NCBI GenBank assembly: GCA_963942565.1
Contig: OZ012684.1
Span: forward strand, 65,463,654 to 65,527,653
Length of the DNA: 64,000 bases
Reading direction: 5' to 3'
DNA from: Maea johnstoni
Lineage: Eukaryota; Annelida; Polychaeta; Spionida; Magelonidae
Shown: in pieces, positions 38,325 to 51,468 of the stretch
Layout: each line of letters opens with the position of its first letter
Position numbering within the stretch: the first letter of the stretch is position 1
Position numbers and translations under genes: made by a program
Notes under the pieces: generated by a model
Databases searched by the model: none
Told to the model about the DNA's origin: nothing
Seen by the model: only the letters and a program-made list of their open reading frames with translations

Positions 38325-38490
38325 ATTCCTGGTGAGAATCCCAGCTGAGACGTGTGAGGAAATTGCCAGTGACTTGAGGTTAGGCCGTGGTTTTCCCCAG
38401 GAGCTCTGAAGTCCTCCGCCACTTAAAATTTGCTAGTCATGAATTAGCTGCAATATGGCAGAAAAAGTGTCAATAAACCAAATTCTGTTC
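38325..38490 (+). repeat. tRNA-derived SINE copy, 5'-truncated
   Basis: It starts inside the B box region (TGAGAATCCCAGCTGAGACG), then GAAATTGCCAGTGACTTGAG and the tail AATATGGCAGAAAAAGTGTC. It faces away from the copy 80 bp to the left. Confidence 0.75.
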
Positions 38491-38570
38491 CACCTGTAGA
38501 AGGCTTAATTTTCTAGCTAAGTAGGGGCTTAGAGGTTCTTTTAGATTGGCGAGCCAAACTCTTCTTTAAA

Positions 38571-38670
38571 TGAATCTGAGTATCTCGCATGCATACATGT
38601 GTGCATGATTCTCTAGGTTATGTGGCCACAAATGCATATATGTGAGTGTGGCATTGGAAAGGTTAAGACT
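38571..38670. mobile_element. Right part of a family F MITE
   Basis: TATCTCGCATGCATACATGTG, GATTCTCTAGGTTATG and GTGTGGCATTGGAAAGGTTAA match the right third of the element at 33091-33394. Confidence 0.6.
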
Positions 38671-39430
<760 letters not shown>

Positions 39431-41457
39431 AAGAGACATACAGAGAGTCATATAGGAAGACGAGAGAGAGCTTGCAACGAAATTGATCAGCTGAGGAAAT
39501 ACTAAACAGCCATTTGAGACAATGTTATCTTGGCTGGTGAATGTATCCCGAAGGAGAGATTAGTACCCACCACTCCTCAGAGGTGGTACTGAAGTCATCC
39601 ATCAAATGCCTAAGTCATAGTATATATATAGTAAGTCACTGTGGCTTCCTCCTTTTATTTTGTATAATATACAAACAACAGGATGGATCAATTCAAGTCC
39701 TTATCTGAGAAAGGGCTCTATTTTAGCTGTTTATCTAACATCAATATTTCTGGTATGTGATATAGAGAAAACTCCAAAGTTATAGGAAACTACCATTAAA
39801 TGGATTCATCTATCAGCCGGTTTGTACCTTTTAAAGGTAGTTACAAGATAGATAGGCAGGATAATCTTCCTCGCAAGCCTTCAGGGTAGGAGCACGCACG
39901 CTCAGTAATGGCCAGCCCTGGCACTATCTGTCCATAAGCATTATAGCAATTGCAGGGATAATCCGATCAGACCCTGACTAGGTTTGTGGATGAAACCTTC
40001 CATCCCTAATAGAAGGCGTCTAATGAACCTCCAGAGGCCTGGGTCTCATCGAAGCATGGAGAACTCCCCTTCGATAACACAATCACATGTGTGCCTAACA
40101 AAGGATAATTTCCTTTGCTGCCACAGCGCCAAGGCACCAAAAGGACCCGCTCCTCGCAGAAAATAGAATTTGGAGCAATGATCACTGCCCAGCCTATTAC
40201 ATTGAGTTCTCCTTTCCAATGACCTCCCCTAGGTAAGTCACTTAGTGGTTATATCAGGTTGGGCTAAATAGATCAAATTCCCATCAAGGAATTGAGATCT
40301 TATGGCTATCAGAGAAAGACAATTGACTCCTGATCAATCTAACCTTACTTAATAAAGAATAGAAATATAAAAACCAAGGAATTCCCAAAGGTAATACTCT
40401 AAAAAATCCAAGGATTTCCTAAAGTTTCCAAGCTAAATTTGGTAGGGCACCATCTTGCTGGTAGGCATTGGTGTCCAAGACTGGAGAAAAAAATAGTCAG
40501 AAAAAAAACAATCAGGGCAGAAAAATATAAAATGTATACAGTAAATATTATAAATATAATGAATATAAATATCAAATATATAGTAAATATATGTAAAAGC
40601 TGAAAACATAAATTTGCTACAAATTGCTTTCTTGCGTGAATTGATGTCATCACAAAACAATCCACATCCCTACATATTTGCTGAAAGATGCCAGGTTTTC
40701 AGCAGCTGCAGGAGTCAGGTGACAAGCTGAGTTCGCTGAATGAAACGGGGAAGCCAATTTATGCTCCCGCCGCAGAAATACCAGGGCAGGCCTTCGACGA
40801 GAATGCAGAACACGCCATGCAATATTTCAGCTGGGATCAATTAAGTCAATCAATCTTATCCGAAGATTAATATAATCATTGTCTCACGTTGATTAAATAA
40901 CTCCCCAAGGTACATTGGTTATTACCCTGTATAATGCAACAACATTTGTTTAATGCAAAATTTAATAGAATTCTGAATAACTTCGGGTGAAATATACTGT
41001 TTTCCTAACTTTGGATGATTACCAAAATGATTAATGGGAGCTCTTTATTTTATCAATTAAAAAACAAAATATTATTTATTGCTTTGAAGGTATTTTATTT
41101 CCCATGAATAATTTTCTCATTAATATCACCTTAAATATTACCATTTTATCCTGTTACTGTGTTACATCCAACAATTTAAAAGTCCACCGATTAAAAGCAA
41201 ACATGCTTTTTCCAAGAATGGTATGATTAATTCAATTAGTCTTGGTGCACCAATATGTGACCAGCAAGCATGCTACAGGAACAATCAGCAATTGACTCAC
41301 CCCAGGCACTTTCCTAGCTGGCAGGCATGTCCTCGAAGGGTTGAGGAAGGAGTCAACTTTTTAAAAAATGTGCTTGTCAGAGAGTTGATTACTTCATAAC
41401 CTACAGATGGATTGGTTGCATATGGAAACTGACAAGCTCTCCATACTTGTTGCAATT
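39431..41457. other. Unique sequence, no supported gene
   Basis: 39480-40240 is GC-balanced and unique. The region also contains the homeodomain-site block listed separately. Short frames are not convincing. Confidence 0.4.
40680..40930. promoter_or_regulatory. Candidate cis-regulatory block
   Basis: A GC-balanced, unique segment ends in a dense run of AT-type sites: TTAAGTCAATCAATC, GATTAATATAATCATT and TTGATTAAATAA. A 60-codon frame (40688-40870) overlaps it; it lacks a known domain, though I cannot fully exclude an exon. Confidence 0.25.
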
Positions 41458-41714
41458 TTAACCCATTAACGCTCAATGTGGCAAAAAGCAGCCCAACTAC
41501 CTTGGTGAAATATTGCAGGTAAAAGCATTAGTGGATGCATATTTGAAGGAGAAATATTTATAAGTATACAATCAATAACCCTCTTTCAAATATCTAGTAT
41601 TTACTAAATATTTAATATTGAGTATCACTCTCAATTACCAAGTAATTGTCAGAGGTATTATCGATCCCGACAACCATTTAGAACTAGAGGCACTCTCAAG
41701 CATGAATGGGTTAA
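41458..41714. mobile_element. TTAA-flanked MITE, family A
   Basis: It starts TTAACCCATTAACGCTCA and ends GCATGAATGGGTTAA. It holds AAAAAGCAGCCCAACTACC, TATTTGAAGGAGAAAT, ACCCTCTTTCAAATATC and ATCGATCCCGACAACC. Confidence 0.8.
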
Positions 41715-42159
41715 AAGTTCCACATGAGCCTTGGTAGGGTGACTAATGGACCTGCTGCTATTTGCCGCAATTGAGTAATCTCCAACCAGGTTACAAATGG
41801 CACTTAGTTCCACAGCATCACTAAGCATGTCACTTGAAATAAATCGGAAAATGTCAGGATCATGGCATATTCTTGATTAATTTTAGAGAGGTATTACGTC
41901 AAAGGTTGCCCAACCAACAGCCCTAAACTCCCCAATTGGAAATTGCCAGCTGAAGTAAGATGAGAACACAGCAATGTCATACCGCAAAGGTAAATTATTG
42001 TTTTTTAAGTGATAGGGATAGTTCCAACTTTTCAGCATGATTAATGATCTGGAATTTTGAGCGATTGATGCATCATAATCAAATATTTCTTGTTTTCTAA
42101 GCTGACCTCACTGAATAATGTCAAATATTTGTTGGCTGGTGAATAACGAGCAGCCTCAT
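41715..42159. other. Unique sequence, nothing recognised
   Basis: No supported feature between two MITEs. Confidence 0.5.
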
Positions 42160-42373
42160 TTAAAACCCTTCTAATGCTTAGTCTACTTTCGTTCAAAGCA
42201 CAAGAACGATTTTTTTTTATAAAAATCATTTAAACCGTCAAGTTGGTATTCATTTGAAAGCTCTTACGAAGTACTGTCAGATGAGTACCCATTTGCCAGG
42301 GTTTCAGGTTTTTTTTTAGGTTTTTTGCATCTATTTCTTTCATATTGGCCAGATTAGCCACCAGCAGCCTTAA
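42160..42373. mobile_element. TTAA-flanked MITE, family B
   Basis: It starts TTAAAACCCTTCTAATGC, contains TTCGTTCAAAGCACAAGAAC, AAGTTGGTATTCATTTGAAA, CCAGGGTTTCAGG and ATTGGCCAGATTAGCCACC, and ends at the TTAA at 42370. Confidence 0.75.
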
Positions 42374-43140
42374 ATTAGAAATATTCTTTCTGACTTCATG
42401 TTTAATGTAGCAAATACACTGGCCCAGAACCCTGCCTATCTTCTGAACATACACAAGTTAGACAGGGCAACCAAAACTTTTATTTTGGCAGCCCAATCGT
42501 CAGAAACTACCGGCAATAGAGACTGTGTGGGTGGGAGGAATTCAAAAGATATCAATATCTCAACCAGTTAGCTAGATAACTTATACCATCCATTATTCTC
42601 CATTTAATGTTTATAAAAACTGGGTGAGTACAGTGACTCATTATATTTCCCATACATTTATTCTAGCTTGTATAATTTTCATGTAGGAAATATAAAGACT
42701 TGGTCAAATAGATATTTAATATCTCAAACAATTTGGTACAAAATGTACACCCATGTATCATTTCTCAAATAAATATGTTTGTATGTGTATGTCTCATTGT
42801 TTCCCTTGTGATTTAGGCCAGTTTGCAGGATTTATCTGTAGAAAATCTATGGAAATGCTTATCCAGTTCCATGAGTATATTGTTGGCTGTGATGTATAGT
42901 GTAAGAGTAGAAACTGGTGATCCAGGCGTTTCCTCTAGAGAGCATTCACCCACAATCTCATATACTATGCACAAAAGCTGATTGCTATGGATGATTTTGT
43001 ATCTATCTAGACTAAAGCCAAATCAAGATGGCTGATAAAAACCATAAAACCTTCAAAAGTATGTAACATGTAAGCATGTCTTTCTACCATCGATTCTCAA
43101 CAAATATGCATCTCAATTGATACAAAAACATTAGCCACAC
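42374..43140. other. Unique AT-rich sequence
   Basis: Nothing supported. Confidence 0.5.
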
Positions 43141-43995
<855 letters not shown>

Positions 43996-44100
43996 ATGTG
44001 TGTGTGAGTGTGTGTGTGTGTATGTGTGTGTGAGTGTATGTGTAGGAGTGCAAGAATGAGTGTGAGTGTGTGTAGGTGTGTGCGTGTTTGTGTGCTATAT
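43996..44100. repeat. Imperfect (GT)n microsatellite
   Basis: GT repeats are broken by GA and TA units over about 100 bp. Confidence 0.9.
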
Positions 44101-44209
44101 AGTGTTGCTATGTAGTTTATTTCCGTAAGAAGTAAAATTCATAATGGTTCAGTCAACAGTCATGTCACCTATGAATATTGGATGGTATGGGTTTACAAAT
44201 AATACCAGG

Positions 44210-44415
44210 CCTACCCCATTAGTTGAGTCATCTAAGACATTGGCAGCTGATTGTCTCTGACCATTACAAGGGCCTGAACCCTGCTCATGGCAAGTGACCA
44301 AGTTGCCAGGGTAAGGCAGTGGTTTTCTCCAGGTAATTTAGTTTCCTCCACCATTAGCCAGAATTTAGCCCTCACATGACAGAGAAAATGACCACAGATA
44401 ACATTCAAATCCCAT
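44210..44415 (+). repeat. tRNA-derived SINE, worn copy
   Basis: A decayed head (TTGAGTCATCTAAGACATTGG) and B box (GGGCCTGAACCC) are followed by AGTGGTTTTCTCCAGGTA and TTTCCTCCACCATTAGCCAG. Confidence 0.65.
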
Positions 44416-45011
44416 TTTCATGGTTAAAGAATTCTAGTTTCCTGCAGTAAATTGCTGTTGATTCAATGAGTGTCAGCCTGAATGTCAGATTATCAGAAGA
44501 AATTTCCAAATCATCAATATCAAACAAATAAAGGAAAATTTTCACTTCAACGAAATTCCTTTGAAACTGCATCTCTAGGAATATTATGCCTTTACTAAAA
44601 AAAAATGGTGTTGTCTAAAAGTATATTGTGATCTCCTTGAAAAATAAGATATCAAAAGATTTTTACAATTGCCAATATTGGGCTCCCATTCTCTAAATCC
44701 TCGCAACGACCCTGGCTGCCACACACAACACTCTGCCTGCATTTATACATACAGGCAGAAGCTGGGCAGCCGCGAGTGGCGCTCATTCTGGAGAGACGTT
44801 CTCCTATTCAAGGCTGCCACTGCCCAGTATCATCCTCAGCTGATTGAAAAGACAAGGCTTCTTCTTGATTCATCAAAAATCTAATCATGTAGAAGTGACT
44901 GGGATGGCAAGAGCTGACACGATTGGAGACAGGCACCTTCATATTGCTTTTGCAAGGCACAGATGGGACAGCCTCATAATCCTCCTTTTGGATGTTCTAC
45001 TAAACAGCGGG
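44416..45011. other. Unique sequence, no supported gene
   Basis: 44680-45010 is GC-balanced. Two overlapping short plus frames are present but unremarkable. Confidence 0.4.
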
Positions 45012-45230
45012 GCCAGCCCCAAAGGCAGAGTGGTCTAAAGCATTGCAACCAACTGCTAGTTGTCTATCACCACTAGGCCTGCCCCAATGGCTGAGTGGTT
45101 CAAGGCAGTGCCACTGACTTTTATTTCTCACCACCACCCGGGTTTGAATCCCAGCTTGGGCGTGAGAGAAATTTGTCAGTGACTTAGGATTGGCCAGTAT
45201 TTTTGCCAGGTACTCAGGTTCTATTAAGTT
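45012..45230 (+). repeat. tRNA-derived SINE with an extra head fragment
   Basis: A head fragment (CCCAAAGGCAGAGTGGTCTAA) is followed at 45075 by a full head with TGGCTGAGTGG and an intact B box GGGTTTGAATCCC, then a body cut off before the tail. The promoter boxes look good. Confidence 0.8.
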
Positions 45231-46250
45231 GATAATATGCCTTCATTTAATTGTTACATCTATTACATTAATAAGGTGAGAATTAAGCTTGCAAAGCTGC
45301 AAGTTCAAACCAAAAATCAGTGCTTTTGTTTTTCTGGTATCATATAATCAGAAAAACCATATATCAGAGGAAGGGATAAAACAATTGACTTCCAGGCTAT
45401 AAATCGTCCCTGCATATTGTAATTATAGCCCCTCTCCGTGATTCAACTTGAGTGGAGGATGCATCACTAAATCATCAGATGACAATAGGCCTATCAACTA
45501 AGAGACATAATAGTACAATAATTGAGCATACCAATTAAGAGAAATGGTGTTGATACCATCAAGGAAGAATTATGTCTGCCTCTAAATTGCAGAAGTGAGG
45601 AATGCTTCATTAATTTTTATATCAATCTGTAGAATATTATTTTTTACATTTATATCATTAATATTTTCCCATTTCATATAGATCCAGAATGAAAACTAGC
45701 TTAAACAGGTCAATATTTGATTTTCAGATTAACTAGGGCAATTTAAACACCTGATGTGCTGCTTCGAGAAATGTAACAAAATGAAATAAAAGAGAAAGAA
45801 ATTTTATAAGTTGAAAAGCTAGCATTTTAGATAATTTTTGCATTTAATTATTTGGTCTTTTTTGTCATGAATAGAGTGTTTATGAAGTAAAATAAAGAAT
45901 AAGATATCTTAACTGGGTGGGATTTCTGGGGACCTGGTTTGGGATCCAAGTGACTGGTTTTGGGTTCAAGTAAACCTGGTTGGGTTTGGTGTTCAGTTGA
46001 TCAAGATTGGCTGCGAATTGGTGACCTGGGCTGTGGGTTCAAGTGACCAAGGTAGATTTGCATGTACAATGGCTCAATTTGTATTCAGATAACAAGCGTG
46101 AGATCTTGTTAATCATGCAGTTCCAGGGTGTCCTCCAATCTCCCAATTTTTTTCCTTAACCATAAATTAAAAAAAAGTTTAATATCCGTCTCAGATGCAT
46201 TTTCCTCTTTTAATACTTGATTTAAGTTTTAAAAACATGTGAAAGCATAG
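45231..46250. other. Unique AT-rich sequence
   Basis: From 45910 to 46080 there are loose repeats of GGTT and GTGACC-like words. No gene is seen. Confidence 0.45.
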
Positions 46251-46546
46251 TTTTAGCCAGCAGGGCATCTGAGTGTCATTTGGACACCAAAACCCTCATC
46301 TTTCAGGACATCAAAATTAATTTGGGAGGAACATCTTAATGTAAATTTCAAGCATATCATTGAATGTTTTGTCCCCTCAATATAATTCCCAAGGCATGTG
46401 CATGAACATTATGCTTTATTCCATTGAGTAAGTACAAGTTTATGGTTGTAATCTGAGTATATTGCGGTCTCCCTTGAAAAAGGGACTTCCAAACATTTTA
46501 GATTTGCCAATCTTGGACACCAAGATTCTAAATCCTAGCTAAGACC
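46251..46546. mobile_element. MITE family C, full copy
   Basis: The left end TTTTAGCCAGCAGGGCATC and the right end CCTAGCTAAGACC are inverted. Inside are AGGACATCAAAATTAATTT and CAAGTTTATGGTTGTAAT. It is the reverse of the copy at 34379. Confidence 0.7.
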
Positions 46547-47130
46547 TTGTGTGACAGTTGTTGATCTTTGTTCTTGATGGAAATTTCTCAACGCTGCAGG
46601 GTAATAAATTGATTCAGTCTTACTAATGAGCATTCTTCTCAAAAATAAGCAGATGGATATATTTTAATCCATGTAACAACCTTGGACTTAGATCATGGCC
46701 AGGCTGCCAATGTATGCTTCGTGATTTGTCTTAGTTGTCATGGAAACTGGCTCCCGGCAAATCCCTTGGCTGTCTCGATGGAATAGAAAGTAGGGACAAA
46801 GAGGAAGAGGATCATTCTGCAACTTTCTCACAAGATGAGAAATTTGCATTTGATGAGGCTGATTTTACAAGTAATTTGCACATGATCCTTCCCTCACATG
46901 CCTTTACCATGAGAAATGTAGAGCCTAAAGACTGATAATGAACTGGGTAAGACATGGTATAGTGCATGAAAGCAATATTGCTTTTAGTATATGACAAAGC
47001 ATGTGCAGAAAAGTAAGATTCCATGCATGCAACATCAAAATGCAGCAATCTAACAAGGATGAAATGTTTCCATTTTTAGGACATTGCGCTCGTGGCAGCA
47101 AATGGAGAAAATAACACACCCAACATATCT
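46547..47130. other. Unique sequence, no supported gene
   Basis: A 66-codon acidic frame (46735-46935, plus) has no recognisable domain or clear splice context. Confidence 0.4.
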
Positions 47131-47363
47131 TTAACCCTTCAATGCTTAAAAGTCCCCCTGGTAACCATTGTCTGGACTTATGATACATTTTGCAAAAAAC
47201 TTGGGAAATTGAGAATGATTTTGCAAAATATATGTAGTCGAGTTGTTGAATATGTTGTGGATAACAATTCTCCATTAAACATTTCCCCAAATTTGCTTTT
47301 GCCTTTGAGATTTCATGAAGATTGGTCTGGCTGCTTTTGGCGGCTATGTGTACTAATGGGTTT
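47131..47363. mobile_element. TTAA-type MITE, family A
   Basis: It starts TTAACCCTTCAATGCTTAAA and contains TTGTCTGGACTTATGATAC, ACAATTCTCCATTAAACATT, GGTCTGGCTGCTTTTGG and TACTAATGGGTTT. The right TTAA is lost. Confidence 0.7.
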
Positions 47364-47454
47364 GACTTCTATTATAGTCTAATAACCCTATCCCACTTCA
47401 ATACACAATGAGAAATTAATGAAGTGGTTTTGGTCATAGGTGCAGATACATTGT

Positions 47455-47683
47455 TTAGCCCTCTCACGCACAAGAGTTCCTAAAGAAATTGTCATCTGGA
47501 TCTATAATACATATGACAATTACTTGGGAATAAGAAATGATCTTGCAAAGAGATGGAATAACTTTTTGGTAGTGTTGTTCTAAACTTTCCTCTTGAATTA
47601 ATATTCCATATAAAGCTTTAACCTGAAGGATTTCATCAAAATTCTCAGTCTGCTTTTGGCGGCTGCATGCATTAAAGGGTAAA
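47455..47683. mobile_element. TTAA-type MITE, family A, second copy 90 bp away
   Basis: It starts TTTAGCCCTCTCACGCAC, has AGAGTTCCTAAAGAAATTG, TCATCTGGATC and CTGCTTTTGGCGGCTGC, and ends GCATTAAAGGGTAAAA. It lies in the same orientation as its neighbour. Confidence 0.65.
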
Positions 47684-47799
47684 ACCATTTTTGTTTGACC
47701 ATTTTTTCCTTTTGTAAAGTGACTTTCTTGTACATATGCTTCTAGAGCAGATAATTTGGTTGAACTGGTTTTCAATTGATGACATTAAAACCTTTCAAT

Positions 47800-47960
47800 T
47801 TTAGTAAAATATGTCAAATATTTGAAGAGGGATTGTTAAATGTATCAGGAACAACTTTATGTGAAATATTTCTCAAAATATTGCTTTGTTAACAAAATAT
47901 TTACATATTTGTCAGACCGTTGTACGTTTTGGGTGTGAATGGTGTAATGGGTACACTAGT
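47800..47960. mobile_element. Partial family A MITE
   Basis: AAATATTTGAAGAGGGATTG, a worn partner arm, TTTGTCAGACCGTTG and GTGAATGGTG follow the family order. Confidence 0.4.
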
Positions 47961-48455
47961 ATGTCCTATCGCCTGAAAGAGGCAATTTCAGCAAGCAGTC
48001 TATGAAAGCACAGGTGCAAATCAATGTTCTCACCTGATCCCTATTCACACATCCTGCCTCGTGCATTCTCTGGGTACAGATCAATGATTTCCTGTACTAA
48101 CACGCTGTGTTACACCCAGTTGAAAGAAGGGCCATAAAGAAGTCTAGTAACCGCTTACCCACACAAACAATTAAGCATATTTATCTATTCACAGCAATTT
48201 AAGTTTGCCTTTCGCCCTAAAACAAGCATCCCTGAGGAGTATAAATCTAACACCGTCTAACGCCAATGCTTCAGTCGACGTGTCAGCCATCTGTTGAATT
48301 AAGAGCTTAAATGGGTGGTTACATGAAGAGCCAGAAAAAGCCAGTGCTTCCCTATTGGTAATCAATACACGGAATGTACACATTTCTAAAGGTTCATATC
48401 TGCCTATTTATAGAGCATTGTCTCAGTAGCTGAGTACTTGTATGAACTGGGCAGG
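47961..48455. other. Unique sequence, nothing recognised
   Basis: No supported feature. Confidence 0.5.
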
Positions 48456-48744
48456 AACTAAGCTAGGATTTAGAACATAATTGGCAAATTGAATACTTGC
48501 AGGCATCCTATTTTTCAAGGGACACCACAACATATTCAGTTTATAACCACAACCATGTATTTACTTATTGAAATAAGGCATTATTTCCTTATAAATACAA
48601 TGTCATGGGAATTATATTTAGGTGGAAAATTTCTGGAAATTGACATTTCAAGAAATTACTCACAAAAAATTTGGGTGTCCTAAGGGGCTATTTTTGAAGG
48701 TTTGTGGGTCCAAATTACGACAAGACGCCCTGCTGGCTAAGACT
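48456..48744. mobile_element. MITE family C, full copy
   Basis: It starts ACTAAGCTAGGATTTAGAAC and ends GACGCCCTGCTGGCTAAGAC, with CAACCATGTATTTACTTATT and AAATTTGGGTGTCCTAAGGG inside. It has the same orientation as the copy at 34379. Confidence 0.75.
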
Positions 48745-50129
48745 ATGATCTGGGTTCGTGAGACAGACCAAATTCTTTTCTAAAGCAAGACAGACCTCAC
48801 CCCTGTCTTGTTTTACCTCATCAACTCTTCAAGAAGATCACAATACAGATACTTATAAAAGAAAATCTATTACTAAATATTTCATACAGCCACAGTTTGA
48901 AGAAAGGAGTAACTTTTTTACTTGTTTTAGTTGCCTTTATTCACATTCTAATTAAACTTTTTAGTTAACTGTATCCCATTACATCACTTAGTTTTTATTC
49001 AATAGACATACTTTTAATCTACACCCGTATCCAGACCCTTTTGCAAAAGATAAATGAAAGGTCAAAAATTGAGAAACATCTACTACTAACATATTGATCT
49101 TCACTGAAGTGAGAAAAGATAACATTCCATTATTACAAAATACTTTCAAAATAATTAAAATACTGGAGCTCCCATATAGGGGCTGTATAAGAACACATGC
49201 CAAGGACCTGTATAATTAGTTTACGTGCTGAATGCGGGAAGGCAACTTTATCTTTAAGTTGTGCTCCAAAATTTAATTCTTCAGAGAATTCTTTTTTTAC
49301 ATTCCTTTACCATGTAGTAAGTCTAACAGATCTATAAAACCACAAGTATATAACATTACACAAATCCAAACTCGGTGGGAATGTGGCCTACAGACATTAG
49401 TTCTCTGTATGAATATTGGATAAAGAGAACATAAGCCTTTTTTTTACAATATGTGGAAATATGATGGTCGGTCTAGTGTTGCTGTTGTTTCCTGCACTAA
49501 ACAACTACACCACTTGTCTGGTCTCATTGTTGAAAAGGGACTTAGCCGGGACCCTTCAACCCTGTCGTTCTGACAGGCAATTTCCTTAAAAGGTTCTTTT
49601 CACACAGAAAAAAACTTCTATAAAGAATTTTCAATCATGACTTTTTCGAGATAATAATCAAATCTCTTCTTTAGAAACTAATTTCAAACTATCCTCTTAG
49701 CGATGGAGTGTAAAATGCCCTTTTAACACAATAGGCTATAAAATATAGAAGGTAGTAGTAACTTGGTACAAGGATTTGAAATAGCTGAGTAGAGTAATTT
49801 TTCTAAAACAGATTACTGTTTTAGACAGGCACTTTTGAAATCCTGCCTAAGACCTCGCCGGCTGATCCTGTGGGCTAGACGATTCTCAGCTACTTGGCCA
49901 GGCAGCTACACAGTGCGGCAGGCTATGTAGATTGATGCGGAATGCCTCAGTTAACAGGCATGGTAAGAATACAGGTAGGCCAACCACACACCTTTTACCC
50001 AAACAATGTCTGCCCAGTGGCCTAATGAAATTCTGTTGATGGTAACTTTCATTAGTTTTGTGTGATCAAAATAATGGAAGGAAAAATCATGTCACATCTG
50101 GAATATTGTATAACATGTTTATTGTGCTC
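48745..50129. other. Unique sequence with one GC-balanced island
   Basis: 49840-50000 stands out as GC-balanced and unique and is a weak regulatory candidate. No gene is seen. Confidence 0.35.
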
Positions 50130-50275
50130 ATATAAAGTAATGCCCTTGGTAGACAGCTGCCTTTCATGTACAGTTTATTTTTTGCACGAAAGGTGTTGCA
50201 TGACAAGCTATCATGTCTGTGTGTTGTACGATACAAGCATAGGGATTAGGTGTCCAAATAATAGTCTCCATGGTT
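50130..50275 (+). repeat. Dispersed repeat, family G, copy 2
   Basis: GGTGTTGCATGACAAGCTA, TCATGTCTGTGTGTTGTACG and the following ATAATAGTC match the copy at 26390. Confidence 0.6.
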
Positions 50276-50999
50276 GCGACTAGTACACATTAGCTAAACA
50301 GCCCAATATTAACACGGTATTAAGTACACCTTATCTAAATATTTCAGCCTTATATCTGGGACTAAGCATTGCGATACTCACAGTCAGAATAAAGGGCCAA
50401 TGGATAACTACAAAGAGTGGCCTATAAATGGCGTATATAAAGCTGTAAATCACCCATAAGAGGCCTATCATGTTGGGGCAGCATGAGCTAAGGGGGACGT
50501 GTCCAGCAGATGAAGAGAATCTAATGCAGCAGGTGTCAGGTGACATGTTAGCTGTCCAGGTGCACATAATAAATGACCTCATGACCTTTCACAGGTATGC
50601 TACATCTCCATATATATTGGCCTCACGCAGTGGTAACAATATAGTATTATACCAGTATAGCCAATAATGAGAAATTGGAAAATTCAAACATTAAAGACAG
50701 TAGATATGCCGAGCTTGCCATTAATAAAAATATTGTCATATTTATATACTTGTAGCATGTAGGCTTTTTCATCTTCTAAACTGTGGTAAATGTAGAGTAA
50801 TCTATATACTTTGTCCATGGATATCAATGTAAACACAGAGATCAATACATACCCTTCCTTTCATGCAACTCCATGGTGATAGTCACAAAGTAAATATATT
50901 CTGTGTGTTGTCGTTACTGTATGAACAGTAATAGTAATAGCACCATACATACCTGGATAAATAAATAAAGATAAAGTTAGCTTTGCAAAGCAAATTCAT
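50276..50999. other. Unique AT-rich sequence
   Basis: No supported gene or repeat. Confidence 0.5.
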
Positions 51000-51007
51000 A
51001 CATGCAT

Positions 51008-51460
51008 TACGGATGTCATTGATAGTCGACAAATCGATAAATCGACATTTTCACTTTGTCAATTAAATCAAATCGAATGGTTGGGTATCGAATCGAAATA
51101 ATCGATATTCTGTACCCCAATAATGGCGTATGATTATTTATAAAAAAATACACTTTTCCCAGACATTTTCCTGTTAAACTAACGCAAAGTGAAACGCTGA
51201 CTAAATATTGAAGTATTTTCAATGGCTTTTGTAAGAGAAATTGGAAGGAATGGTGTACTTTACTCAGGCATATGGCCAAGACACAGGGTATCGAACCAAT
51301 CGAATCGATATATCGGAAAGAGTATAGCAATTAATCAAATTGAAAAAAGAGGGATATCAATGACATAAATAATTGTGCCCTACGAGCATGTTATGGTGTA
51401 TCGAATCGAATCATATATCAATTAATCGAATCAATAAATTTCATATCAGTGACATCACTA
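51008..51460. mobile_element. hAT-like MITE with perfect 8-bp target duplication
   Basis: ACATGCAT flanks both sides (51000-51007 and 51461-51468). The left end TACGGATGTCATTGATA pairs with the reversed right end TAGTGATGTCACTGATA. The ends are packed with ATCGA/TCGAT words, as in the hAT-like element at 17128. No transposase frame is present. Confidence 0.85.
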
Positions 51461-51468
51461 ACATGCAT

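Noticed and set aside
40688-40870. Plus-strand exon of 60 codons
   Set aside because: The peptide looks fairly natural but matches no domain I know, has no clear acceptor and donor pair, and overlaps a block of homeodomain-type sites.
46735-46935. Acidic plus-strand frame of 66 codons
   Set aside because: Could be an exon by composition, but splice context and homology are not visible.
51016-51330. Minus-strand frame of 104 codons
   Set aside because: It lies wholly inside the hAT-like MITE and shows no transposase motif.
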